From CAVYXA01 sp963846775 (GTDB lineage Bacteria > Verrucomicrobiota > Verrucomicrobiia > Chthoniobacterales > UBA10450), in the NCBI GenBank assembly GCA_963846775.1, contig CAWJXB010000005.1:124001-188000 (forward strand): a stretch of DNA of 64,000 nucleotides, written 5' to 3'. Within the stretch, counting starts at the first letter, position 1. Each line of letters starts with the position of its first letter. The notes under the pieces were generated by a model. The model did not search any database. It saw only the letters and a list, made by a program, of their open reading frames with translations, and was not told the origin of the DNA. Below are positions 1-7,874 of the stretch, in pieces. A program made the position numbers and the translations under genes.

Positions 1-699
1 GATCGAAATCCGCCCTGGCGTTGGACGATCTCGTTCCAGCCGCCGGGAATCGAAAAATAAAGTAAACCGAGCGCAACCACCGCGCTTCCGATCATGATCG
101 AGGCCTGGATCACGTCGGTCCAAATAACCGCCTTGATTCCACCGAGCGTGGTGTAAATCGCGGTCAGGATCACGATGGCAATGGTGGATCCAATGTAGAT
201 GAAAAGCGTTTCGATTTGATCGGGCGTCAACCCTCGGAATCATTTCATAAGCCAGGGCAAGCGCGATGGCCGCGACATACAGCCGCGCGCCTGACGCAAG
301 CAGCCGCGTGAAAAGAAAAACCGCCGACGCGGCATTTTTGGTCGCCGACGCCAAAACGCGCCGTGAGATATTCGTAGATCGAATAGACTTTGTAGTCGTA
401 GTAGGGCTTGATGAAAATGTAGCTGACCAGGATGCGGGCGAGGATCGTGCCGAGGGCGAGCTGAAGATAGGTGTAGTTTCGAAACGTGAATCCTTCGCCG
501 GGCGTGCCGAAAAATGTTCCGGCGCTGGTTTCGGCGGCGATAAGGGAAGCGAGAATGGCCCACCACGCGAATTTGGCGGCCGACCCAGCGCGAAATCGGC
601 CAGGTCGCGTTCTTTTCGACCCATGAACAGGCCGATTCCTATGATGAGGACGAAATAAAGCAGAAGAACCGTGCTGTCGATGGCGAGCCGGGCGTCCAT
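1..699 (-). pseudogene. Sodium/solute symporter family protein, 5' part, frameshifted
   Basis: Reverse-strand translation from ATG at 699 gives a first membrane segment (DSTVLLLYFVLIIGIGLF) and then, in successive frames, classic SSS-family text: WWAILASLIAAETSAGTFFG, then FIKPYYDYKVYSIYEYLTAR, then FLFTRLLASGARLYVAAIAL, then PDQIETLFIYIGSTIAIVIL and AIYTTLGGIKAVIWTDVIQA. Joining them needs three shifts, near 575-585, 340-347 and 230-240. The gene runs off the window at base 1, so only about the first 230 residues are present. Members are inner-membrane cotransporters using the sodium gradient; the substrate cannot be told. Three indels in 700 bases mean either a decayed gene or local consensus errors. 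Family call is firm, functional state is not. Confidence 0.8.
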
Positions 700-707
700 A
701 CCTATTT

Positions 708-825
708 ATGAAATGACGAATGACGAATGTCGAATGACGAAGGAAGCTCGAATGTCGAATGACGAAATCGTTTTTTCGTGCTTCGTCATTCCTTCGTTAT
801 TAGACATCCGTCATTCGTCATTATT
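708..825. repeat. Imperfect palindrome built of ATGACGA words
   Basis: Between the symporter start and the glycosylase start, bases 711-747 repeat the word ATGACGA(A) several times and bases 780-822 carry the complementary words (TCGTCATT). The two arms can pair into a long imperfect hairpin around a T-rich centre. It resembles the other word-type palindromes at 9955, 17010, 50573 and 59523. Confidence 0.6.
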
Positions 826-834
826 TTCAGGACC

Positions 835-1788
835 GTGATTAAGATTCCCGCGTCAGATTTCGACCTCGCGAAAACACTCGACTCCGGCCAGGTTTTTCAT
901 TGGCAGAAGATGGACAACGGGTTTGTTGGAGCAATTGGCGATTGTGCGGTCTACGTTGAGCAACAAGAACACCTCCTGCGAGCTAAATTCGGCGCCGGCA
1001 AACTTGACCGGTTAAACCGGTCAAGTTTTAAACGGCTGGTGACAAATTATTTCGCGCTGGACCATCCGTTGGCGGCAATTTGCGCTTCCTTTCCGGATGA
1101 TCCGACGATGAATGTGGCGCGCGATTTCTGCCGGGGCCTCCGAATTATTCGACAGCCGAAATGGGAATGTCTGGCCACGTTTATTTGCTCATCCATGAAA
1201 CAGGTGGCGCATATCCGCCAGATCTCGCGCGCGCTGCGCGAGCGTTTCGGTGAGCCACGAAAGATCGACCCTCCTTCGCCAGGGCTACGGCGGGTCGGGG
1301 CAATGACCCTGTTCACGTTTCCTTCAGCCGAGCGATTAGCCGCGAGTTCCGAGAACGAATTGCGGAAGTGCGCGCTCGGTTATCGGGCGAAGAATTTGCT
1401 GGGCACAGCGCGCCTGGTGTCGAATGGCGGTGTTGATCTGAAGGCGATGCGGGAGCTGCCGGACGACGATCTGCGCAAGGCGTTGTGTGCGTTGCCGGGC
1501 GTGGGCGCAAAGGTTGCTAATTGTGTGATGCTTTTTGCTTACGAACGGCTCCGGGCCTTTCCAATCGACGTCTGGATCGAGCGGGTCCTGAGGGAGAGAT
1601 ATTTTCCGCGGGCGCGAAAATTGAACGCGGGGCGGATCCGGGCGTTCACAGAGGGATACTTTGGGGTTCATGGCGGTTATGCCCAGCAATATTTGTTTCA
1701 TCTCGCCCGAACAGGTGGGAGCAAGACTAGGAGTGAAAGGAAGAGGAAGAGTCGCGCCCGAAATGACAAGGAGGCGGGCGTGAGATAA
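835..1788 (+). CDS. 8-oxoguanine DNA glycosylase, OGG1-type (HhH-GPD superfamily)
   Basis: Base-excision repair enzyme expected to remove 8-oxoguanine and nick the abasic site. The helix-hairpin-helix and GPD loop read LPGVGAKVANCV followed by FPIDVWIERVL; the lysine at about residue 226 is the expected Schiff-base residue and the aspartate at about 245 the conserved catalytic Asp. The N-terminal part (LDSGQVFHWQ) matches the OGG N-terminal fold. I start at GTG 835 (VIKIPASDFDL) because upstream codons lie in the ATGACGA palindrome; the ATG-like codon at 778 is an alternative. About 317 residues, normal for the family. The basic tail (KTRSERKRKSRARNDKEAG) is unusual and possibly disordered. 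Confidence 0.88.
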   Translation: MIKIPASDFDLAKTLDSGQVFHWQKMDNGFVGAIGDCAVYVEQQEHLLRAKFGAGKLDRLNRSSFKRLVTNYFALDHPLAAICASFPDDPTMNVARDFCRGLRIIRQPKWECLATFICSSMKQVAHIRQISRALRERFGEPRKIDPPSPGLRRVGAMTLFTFPSAERLAASSENELRKCALGYRAKNLLGTARLVSNGGVDLKAMRELPDDDLRKALCALPGVGAKVANCVMLFAYERLRAFPIDVWIERVLRERYFPRARKLNAGRIRAFTEGYFGVHGGYAQQYLFHLARTGGSKTRSERKRKSRARNDKEAGVR

Positions 1789-1807
1789 GGTTTGGGTTCT
1801 CAATCGG

Positions 1808-2770
1808 ATGACCACGGCGGAATTCACCATTGACCATGGAGGGGATGAAGCGGTGCAGCGAAAAAATGCGCGCAAGGTATTGCTGGCATTTTTGGGGGCG
1901 CTCCTGCTTCATCTTGTCGTGGGCTATTCGTTGGCGGCATGGAATGGCGTTTTCACGCCAGCAGCTCCGGTCGAGGAAAAGCCGATTGAATTGACATTTG
2001 TCGATCAGTCCACTCCCGCGCCGATCGCGCCGAAGAACGCCAACTTCATCGAGACCGATGAGTCCAAAAAAGCGCCGAAGCCACAGGAGAAGACATTCGA
2101 ATCCAATGCGAACTCGATCGGCGCGAGCGAAATCGGCGCAACCGGGGACATGCCACTCCCATCGCAGCAGGGTCGTGAACGCGACTTCATGAATTTGGAG
2201 ACGCATCGCTATTCATTGCCGAGCGAAGACGCGCAAGCTCAGCCCAGTGCGACGGCGCAGCCTTCGCAAGCGCCGCGGGTCGAGCCAGCGCCAGACCAAC
2301 TGGCTCTGTTAACGCAAAAGCCAACGCCACTTCCTCAGACCAATCGCGAGGGTGCCGAGCGACAAAAAAGCCTTTACCGTCAGCAACAGGAGCGCACCAT
2401 CATCCGCGGGAATATCTCGAACCGCGGGATCTCGTCGGTGAATGCGCTGGGCACACCTCTCGGCCATTACCAAAAGCAGGTTCGTGATGCGATCGGCTCG
2501 AAGTGGTACGCTGCGGTGGACAAGATGCAGGGCTTGTTTAGCCTCGGCACGGCCCGGCTTGTCTTTTGGGTCGATCGAGACGGGCAGGTCAGGGACCTCA
2601 AGGTGATCCAGAACACCAATAACGAAGCGTTTGCCAATTACTGCATCCAGTCTGTTCGAGAAGCAAAACTGCCGCCGATGCCGGAAGATCTGGCTGCGAC
2701 CTTGCCGCCCGAAGGACTGCTGGCAGATTTTCCATTCACAATCTTCTACGATGATCGCATTGGTCGCTAA
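1808..2770 (+). CDS. tonB: TonB-family energy transducer
   Basis: 320-residue inner-membrane-anchored periplasmic protein. One transmembrane helix lies at about residues 24-43 (VLLAFLGALLLHLVVGYSLA), followed by a long Pro/Ala/Gln-rich linker (about 55-190) and a C-terminal TonB-like domain (about 225-318). It is expected to carry proton-motive force from an ExbB-ExbD motor to outer-membrane transporters. The stop is 1 base ahead of the exbB start, with exbD next, so the three form one transcription unit. The C-terminal domain is diverged, and assignment rests partly on the exbBD neighbours. Confidence 0.8.
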   Translation: MTTAEFTIDHGGDEAVQRKNARKVLLAFLGALLLHLVVGYSLAAWNGVFTPAAPVEEKPIELTFVDQSTPAPIAPKNANFIETDESKKAPKPQEKTFESNANSIGASEIGATGDMPLPSQQGRERDFMNLETHRYSLPSEDAQAQPSATAQPSQAPRVEPAPDQLALLTQKPTPLPQTNREGAERQKSLYRQQQERTIIRGNISNRGISSVNALGTPLGHYQKQVRDAIGSKWYAAVDKMQGLFSLGTARLVFWVDRDGQVRDLKVIQNTNNEAFANYCIQSVREAKLPPMPEDLAATLPPEGLLADFPFTIFYDDRIGR

Positions 2771-2771
2771 G

Positions 2772-3488
2772 ATGTCCGACACGGTGCAGACGATGACCGG
2801 TTTTTTCACCAAGGGCGGCTTGTTCATGTGGCCGCTACTGGTGTGCTCCGTCGTCGCGTTAACGACGATCATTCTGCGCACGATTGCCTTGCGAAAAAAA
2901 ATGGTATTGCCGCGAGAAATCGAGGGTGAAATCGAGCGGCTCGTGCCGGGGGCGATTCCTGACCGGCTGGGCCGGATGGTGAATCATGATCCATCGGCGC
3001 TCGGGCGCATCACGCGCGTAGCGTTACAAAATCTCCGGTCGCCGCGCGCGGAAAACATTGAGACGGTGCAGACAAGGGCGCGCCACGAAATGATGCAGTT
3101 GGAGCGCGGGCTGGTCGTGCTCGAAGTGATCATCGGCATTGCGCCACTGATCGGTCTCATTGGCACTGTGTCCGGCCTGGTCCACGTCTTTGCCAGCCTG
3201 GGTGTGAGCGCCGGCTCAGCCGATCCGAAGCAGATCGCGCGCGGAATTTCGGAAGCGCTCAACTGCACTGTGTTCGGTCTCGGGATTGCCGTGCCAAGCC
3301 TGGTCGGGTTCGTTTACTTTTCGAAGAAAGTGGAAGTCCTCTCAGTGGAAATGGAATCGCTCGTGACCGATTTGCTTTCGAAGTGTTACCGCGGCCGAGT
3401 CACTCCAGCGCGAGGCAAAACGCCGGTCCCGGCGCAGCCGGTCACGCCCATCCATCCCGCGACGCCCGAAATCGCGCCGATGGCATAA
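2772..3488 (+). CDS. exbB: MotA/TolQ/ExbB proton channel family protein
   Basis: Inner-membrane motor subunit. I choose ATG 2772 (MSDTVQTM), directly after the tonB stop at 2770; codons further upstream overlap tonB. A first membrane segment (about 13-30, GLFMWPLLVCSVVALTTIIL) precedes a cytoplasmic loop. The hallmark pair of helices follows (LEVIIGIAPLIGLIGTVSGL, then GISEALNCTVFGLGIAVPSL), with the proline and small residues typical of ExbB/TolQ. About 238 residues, normal length. The C-terminus is a Pro/Ala tail. Works with the ExbD encoded 16 bases downstream. Confidence 0.9.
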   Translation: MSDTVQTMTGFFTKGGLFMWPLLVCSVVALTTIILRTIALRKKMVLPREIEGEIERLVPGAIPDRLGRMVNHDPSALGRITRVALQNLRSPRAENIETVQTRARHEMMQLERGLVVLEVIIGIAPLIGLIGTVSGLVHVFASLGVSAGSADPKQIARGISEALNCTVFGLGIAVPSLVGFVYFSKKVEVLSVEMESLVTDLLSKCYRGRVTPARGKTPVPAQPVTPIHPATPEIAPMA

Positions 3489-3504
3489 ACGAACATCTAC
3501 CTTC

Positions 3505-3915
3505 GTGAAATTCGCAGTTCGCAAACGGCGCGCACCGTCCATCATCATTGTCTCACTCGTCGATGTTCTGACAATTCTGCTGATTTTTTTCGTCGTCTCG
3601 ACCACCTTCAAAAAAGATCAGCCGGAAGTTCAAATCAATTTGCCGGAATCGAAGACGGCGACGAGCAAACCGGCGGAGCTGGAGCATGCGATTGTAAGCG
3701 TGGATCAAAAGGATGACCTTAAACTCGATGGTCGCAGCATTTCAATTGACGAACTGGAGAGCGCGGTGCGACAGCTGCCGGCGCAGCGCAAATCGAGTCT
3801 CGCTTTGCAGGCAGACAAAAAAGCGTCGTTCGGGATGATCGTAAAAGTGATGGATGCATTGAAACTGGCTGGTGTGAGAAACCTACCCGCGTTTACGAAC
3901 ACCACGGAGAAATGA
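3505..3915 (+). CDS. exbD: ExbD/TolR family biopolymer transport protein
   Basis: 136 residues starting at GTG 3505. The N-terminal helix SIIIVSLVDVLTILLIFFVV carries the conserved aspartate of ExbD/TolR (VDVLTILLIFF), which takes part in proton passage. The rest is a small periplasmic domain ending in KVMDALKLAGVRN, typical of the family. It pairs with the ExbB upstream to energise TonB. Its stop codon overlaps the peptide deformylase start by four bases (ATGA at 3912-3915), so the two are translationally coupled. Confidence 0.92.
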   Translation: MKFAVRKRRAPSIIIVSLVDVLTILLIFFVVSTTFKKDQPEVQINLPESKTATSKPAELEHAIVSVDQKDDLKLDGRSISIDELESAVRQLPAQRKSSLALQADKKASFGMIVKVMDALKLAGVRNLPAFTNTTEK

Positions 3916-4520
3916 AGTTGTCGATTGTGCAGTATGGGGAGCCGGTCTTACGCGCGAAAGGCGCACGCGTAGGAAAGATCGACGATCGGGTCCGCGAGCT
4001 GGCGCAAGACATGATCGAGACGATGCACGCGGCGCACGGGATCGGTCTGGCCGCACAACAAATTGGCGAACCGCTTCAGCTCACCGTGCTGGATGTGTCA
4101 CAAGTGGAAGATCGCCCGAGCACGATGAAATTGAACGGTGAAAATGTCGATCCCAAGAGCGTGATGCCAATTGTGTTGATCAATCCGGAGATCACGTTAG
4201 GCGCCCAGGCCGAGCTCGGTCTCGAAGGTTGTTTGAGTTTTCCGGAAATCACCGGCGACATCGAACGTTCGATCTCGGCCACCGTGCGCGCCGAAGACCT
4301 CGACGGGAACGAGATCGAGATCGAAGCGACTGGTTTGTTGGCGCGTGCAATTCAACACGAAGTCGATCATCTGAATGGAATTCTGTTCATCGACCGGATG
4401 AGCTCGGCTGCGAAGGCGGCGCTGTCGAGCAAGCTGAAACGTTTGCAAAAGCAAACCAAGCGCGGCCAGCGGTTGCGGGCAAGAGATTTGGAAGCGGTCG
4501 TGACGGAAACGACGCTCTGA
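3912..4520 (+). CDS. def: Peptide deformylase
   Basis: Removes the formyl group from the initiator methionine of new proteins. All three family motifs are present: GIGLAAQQIG (residues 43-52), EGCLS with metal-binding Cys107, and QHEVDHLNG with His149, Glu150 and His153. At 202 residues it is slightly long, with a basic C-terminal extension (about 165-202). It is the last gene of the tonB-exbB-exbD-def run and overlaps exbD by four bases. A cytosolic housekeeping enzyme in this place suggests constitutive co-transcription. Confidence 0.96.
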   Translation: MKLSIVQYGEPVLRAKGARVGKIDDRVRELAQDMIETMHAAHGIGLAAQQIGEPLQLTVLDVSQVEDRPSTMKLNGENVDPKSVMPIVLINPEITLGAQAELGLEGCLSFPEITGDIERSISATVRAEDLDGNEIEIEATGLLARAIQHEVDHLNGILFIDRMSSAAKAALSSKLKRLQKQTKRGQRLRARDLEAVVTETTL

Positions 4521-4598
4521 GCTGGTCCGTGCGTTCTTACACGTTCACTTTCACCTACACGAGCACGCGCCAGAGAAAGTGCAGGATCAATGAAAAGT

Positions 4599-5117
4599 TT
4601 AGAGCGCTTTGTAATCGACTGAGATCGCCCGATAGACGTGATCGGTGCCTTGCGCGGCGGAAAAATAGAAAAGCTCGAGCATCGTCGCGCCCACCATCCA
4701 TTGGTAGCCGACCAGCGTTTGGATCACATCGGTATCGGTGTCCCGCGTGCGCGAGACCAATTTTCCGGTGCCGTATTTTTCATCGAAGTATTTTCTCAAT
4801 TGCCCCATCCGCTCGTTGTACCGTTCGATTGTCCAATCGTATTCGTAGAGCAACTCCACCCCGTAAAGTCCGCGGTCCTTGAACGTGAACCTGGTCCGCT
4901 TCAATCCCGGATGGACCAGTCCCTCGACGGTCCAGATGTCGCGTCCCTCTTTTTTCTCGCGTAAGACGACTTTTGCCTTGGCGCCTTTGAGAACGGTTTC
5001 GACGCGTAACATGGAATCGTTCCAGCGAAAGCCGAAGGGTGGAAGCAATTCCTCGGTGGCTTGGATGGAAACTGCCGGCAACAAGAACGCGAAGGCTACA
5101 GCAAAGAAACGGCCCAT
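4599..5117 (-). CDS. Secreted protein of unknown function
   Basis: 172 residues beginning at ATG 5117 with a clear signal peptide (MGRFFAVAFAFLLPAVSIQA). The mature part is rich in charged and aromatic residues (PPFGFRWNDSMLRVETVLKG) and resembles the small periplasmic proteins that open with a W-x-S-M-x-x-V motif, but I recognise no named family. It converges with the deformylase gene. Upstream codons in the same frame to 5204 have no signal-peptide character, so the shorter start is preferred. Confidence 0.65.
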   Translation of the reverse strand: MGRFFAVAFAFLLPAVSIQATEELLPPFGFRWNDSMLRVETVLKGAKAKVVLREKKEGRDIWTVEGLVHPGLKRTRFTFKDRGLYGVELLYEYDWTIERYNERMGQLRKYFDEKYGTGKLVSRTRDTDTDVIQTLVGYQWMVGATMLELFYFSAAQGTDHVYRAISVDYKAL

Positions 5118-5395
5118 GATCAACGACCGCCCCGGCCGAACCGGGACTCTTTCCCGCAATCTGACAGTTTCGCGTGCCGCAGGTTCATTTTCGGTGCTGA
5201 ACACAAGCAGGTTCCAATCTCAAAGCGGACAAAGTGCGCGAGCGGGGGGTGGCGGTCAAGATGGGGTGTAAATTGGGAGTTTGTTGGGGGCAACCGATCG
5301 GAGGTCGCGGAAACACGAAATCCGCGTAAGAAAAGGACTGATAGGCGAATCAGGTTCTTTCCTCACCGAGGTTCTGTTAGTCTCAGCCGGACCTG

Positions 5396-7417
5396 ATGCC
5401 GCCAAAGAGGACAAAAGAAAAGCGCGCGCGCAAAGCGCAATCGCTGCCGCGTTGGTCGGAAGCGGTCCGGAACGCCATTCTGGAATCGGCGCTCGATTGT
5501 ATTATCACGATCGACAGCGCCGGAGCCGTGCGTGAATTCAATCAGGCGGCCGAACAGACCTTCGGGTTTCAGCGTGCAGAGGTGCTCGGAAAGAAATTGG
5601 CCGACTTGATTATTCCGCCCCGAATGCGGGAGCAATATCGGCGCGGGCTGGCACGTTATCTAAAAACCGGCAAAGGACCGCTCCTTGGCAAACGGATCGA
5701 GATCGAAGCATTGCGGCGCGATGGCTCTGAGATCTTGGTCGAGCTGGCCATAACCCCATTCCAGGTCAGGAATGCGACCTTCTTCACCGCCCATGTGCGT
5801 GATATCACCGAGCGCCGCAAAACCGAAGATACCCTGCGCCATCACGCGGAGCTGCTCGATCAAACGCACGATGCCATCATGGTTTGGGACATGCAGAGTC
5901 GAATTCAGTTTTGGAACCGTGGCGCAGAAGAAATGTACGGCTGGAAAGCGGCGGGGGCGCACGGGCGGATCATTCATGAATTGCTCGCCACGGAAGGCCT
6001 CCCGCCGGATTTGGAAGTGCGGTTGGCGGCGGGCGGATGGAAGGGCCGGCTGATTCACAAGACTCGTGACAAGCAACGGCTTCACGTGGAAACGCGCTTT
6101 ACGCCATTTCAACAGGATGGGCGATCGCTCGTTTTCGAAATCGCGCGTGACGTGAGCGAGCGCGTCCGGACCGAGCAGCGTCGGGGCGCGCAATATGCGG
6201 TTGCGAGTTTGCTGGCCGGGTCCCAATCGCTAGGCAAAGCCGGGCCGCAGATTATCCAAAGCGTGGCTGCGAGCGGGGATTGGGTCTTCGGCTCGATCTG
6301 GCTCTGGCGCGAGCAAGACAAAGCGTTGTATTGCAAGACGTGCTGGCATACCGGAGCGCCGTGGCTGGCGGCGTTTGAGAAAGTTACTTCGAATACGCCG
6401 CTTCTGACCACAACCGGCTTGCCGGGGCGCGTCTTCGCATCGAAGAAGGCCGCGTGGATCAAGGATGTGACCCGCGATCCAAATTTTCCGCGGAAAAGCG
6501 CCGCGGCTGAAGCCGCGCTTTGCGGCGGGTTTGGTTTCCCGCTTTTCGCCGAGGGCGATATGGAAGGGGTGCTCGAGCTATTCAGCCCTGGGCCGGTCGA
6601 GCCGGATCCTGATTTGCTCAAACTGGCCGAGGCGTTAGGCAGTCAGATCGGGCTTTTCATCCGCCGGCGTAAAGTCGAGGAGGAATTGCAACGGCAAAAG
6701 GAAGCCGCCGAGGCAGCGAATGCGGCCAAGGACCGGTTTCTCGCCATGCTCAGCCATGAGCTGCGAACACCCCTGACGCCGGTCTTGATTTGGGCCGGCG
6801 GCACGGTCGATCAACCAGGCTTAAGTCCGGAATTGCAGGAAGGTCTGAAAATGGTTTGCCGCAATGTCGAGTTGGAAGCGCGTTTGATCGACGATCTGCT
6901 CGATCTGACCCGGCTCTCGCGCGGCAAACTCCAATTGCAACTGCGAACTGTTGATCTTCATCAGGTCGTCAGGCAGTCGATCGAGATTATCATCGACAAT
7001 GTGCGCGAAAAGCATTTGAATCTGGCCGTGACGTTGGAAGCGACGTCGCATCAGGTGCAGGTCGATCCTTCCCGTTTGCAGCAGGTTTTCTGGAATGTGC
7101 TGCGGAACGCCTGCAAATTTACTCCGCAGAATGGCGCTGTCTCCGTGCGCTCACACAACCCGCTACCAAATCTGGTTCGAATTGAGATCAGCGACAGCGG
7201 GGCCGGGATCGCACCGGAAAACCTGGTGAAAATTTTCGACGCGTTCGAACAAGGGGATTCGCGCCGCGAAGGACTTGGGCTTGGTTTGGCCATCAGCAAA
7301 GCAATCATCGATATGCACCACGGCCGGATTGGTGCGAAAAGCAGCGGTCTCGGTCACGGGGCAACGTTCGTGATCGATTTGCCGGCGACCGTCGCTACGC
7401 CGGCTCTGCCAGCTTAA
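5396..7417 (+). CDS. PAS-PAS-GAF sensor histidine kinase
   Basis: 673-residue kinase without transmembrane segments, so probably cytosolic. Order: PAS with PAC (about 24-140, DCIITIDSAGAVREFN), second PAS (about 145-262), GAF-like domain (about 265-425), short coiled coil, HisKA with phospho-acceptor His454 (MLSHELRTPL), and HATPase_c with N box (NACKF), G1 (DSGAGI) and G2 (GLGLGLAI). No receiver domain and no adjacent response regulator is present, so the partner lies elsewhere. Its 3' end overlaps the convergent GNAT gene by 23 bases. The signal cannot be deduced. Confidence 0.93.
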   Translation: MPPKRTKEKRARKAQSLPRWSEAVRNAILESALDCIITIDSAGAVREFNQAAEQTFGFQRAEVLGKKLADLIIPPRMREQYRRGLARYLKTGKGPLLGKRIEIEALRRDGSEILVELAITPFQVRNATFFTAHVRDITERRKTEDTLRHHAELLDQTHDAIMVWDMQSRIQFWNRGAEEMYGWKAAGAHGRIIHELLATEGLPPDLEVRLAAGGWKGRLIHKTRDKQRLHVETRFTPFQQDGRSLVFEIARDVSERVRTEQRRGAQYAVASLLAGSQSLGKAGPQIIQSVAASGDWVFGSIWLWREQDKALYCKTCWHTGAPWLAAFEKVTSNTPLLTTTGLPGRVFASKKAAWIKDVTRDPNFPRKSAAAEAALCGGFGFPLFAEGDMEGVLELFSPGPVEPDPDLLKLAEALGSQIGLFIRRRKVEEELQRQKEAAEAANAAKDRFLAMLSHELRTPLTPVLIWAGGTVDQPGLSPELQEGLKMVCRNVELEARLIDDLLDLTRLSRGKLQLQLRTVDLHQVVRQSIEIIIDNVREKHLNLAVTLEATSHQVQVDPSRLQQVFWNVLRNACKFTPQNGAVSVRSHNPLPNLVRIEISDSGAGIAPENLVKIFDAFEQGDSRREGLGLGLAISKAIIDMHHGRIGAKSSGLGHGATFVIDLPATVATPALPA

Positions 7418-7874
7418 GAATCTCGTCGCGCTTCAGGCGGAAAACGGTCCATTCATCCATGGGCCTCGCGCCGAGCGCGCGATAAAATTGGATTGCCGGC
7501 TCGTTCCAATCGAGCACCGCCCATTCCATCCGGCCGCAGCCGCGGTCGCGTGCGATCCGCGCCAGATGCACGAGCAGCGCGCGCCCGTAACCTTTCCCAC
7601 GCTCCTCCGGCTTGACGAACAAGTCTTCGAGATAAAGTCCGGGCCGGCCTAACCATGTCGAAAAGTTGTGAAAGAAAACAGCAAACCCGACCGGCGCGTC
7701 GCCCTCCAAGGCGAGGACGACTTCCGCCGCCGGACGATCGCCAAACAGGACCTCATTGAGCTGCTCTTCGGTTGCGGTGACTTCATCCGGCGCGCGTTCA
7801 TATGTCGCCAGATCATGGATTAATTGCAGGACGACCGGCAGATCTTCACGCGTGGCATTTCGAATCGTCATCAC
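7395..7874 (-). CDS. GNAT family N-acetyltransferase (diamine acetyltransferase-like)
   Basis: 159 residues covering one GNAT domain. The acetyl-CoA pyrophosphate-binding motif reads ERGKGYGRALL (about 91-101), preceded by YLEDLFVKPE. The C-terminal part WAVLDWNEPAIQFYRALGAR is characteristic of the spermidine/spermine and thialysine acetyltransferase branch. Substrate is inferred only from that likeness. The start codon overlaps the stop of the upstream membrane glycosyltransferase by four bases on the minus strand, so the two are co-transcribed. The 3' end overlaps the convergent kinase gene. Confidence 0.87.
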   Translation of the reverse strand: MMTIRNATREDLPVVLQLIHDLATYERAPDEVTATEEQLNEVLFGDRPAAEVVLALEGDAPVGFAVFFHNFSTWLGRPGLYLEDLFVKPEERGKGYGRALLVHLARIARDRGCGRMEWAVLDWNEPAIQFYRALGARPMDEWTVFRLKRDEILKLAEPA

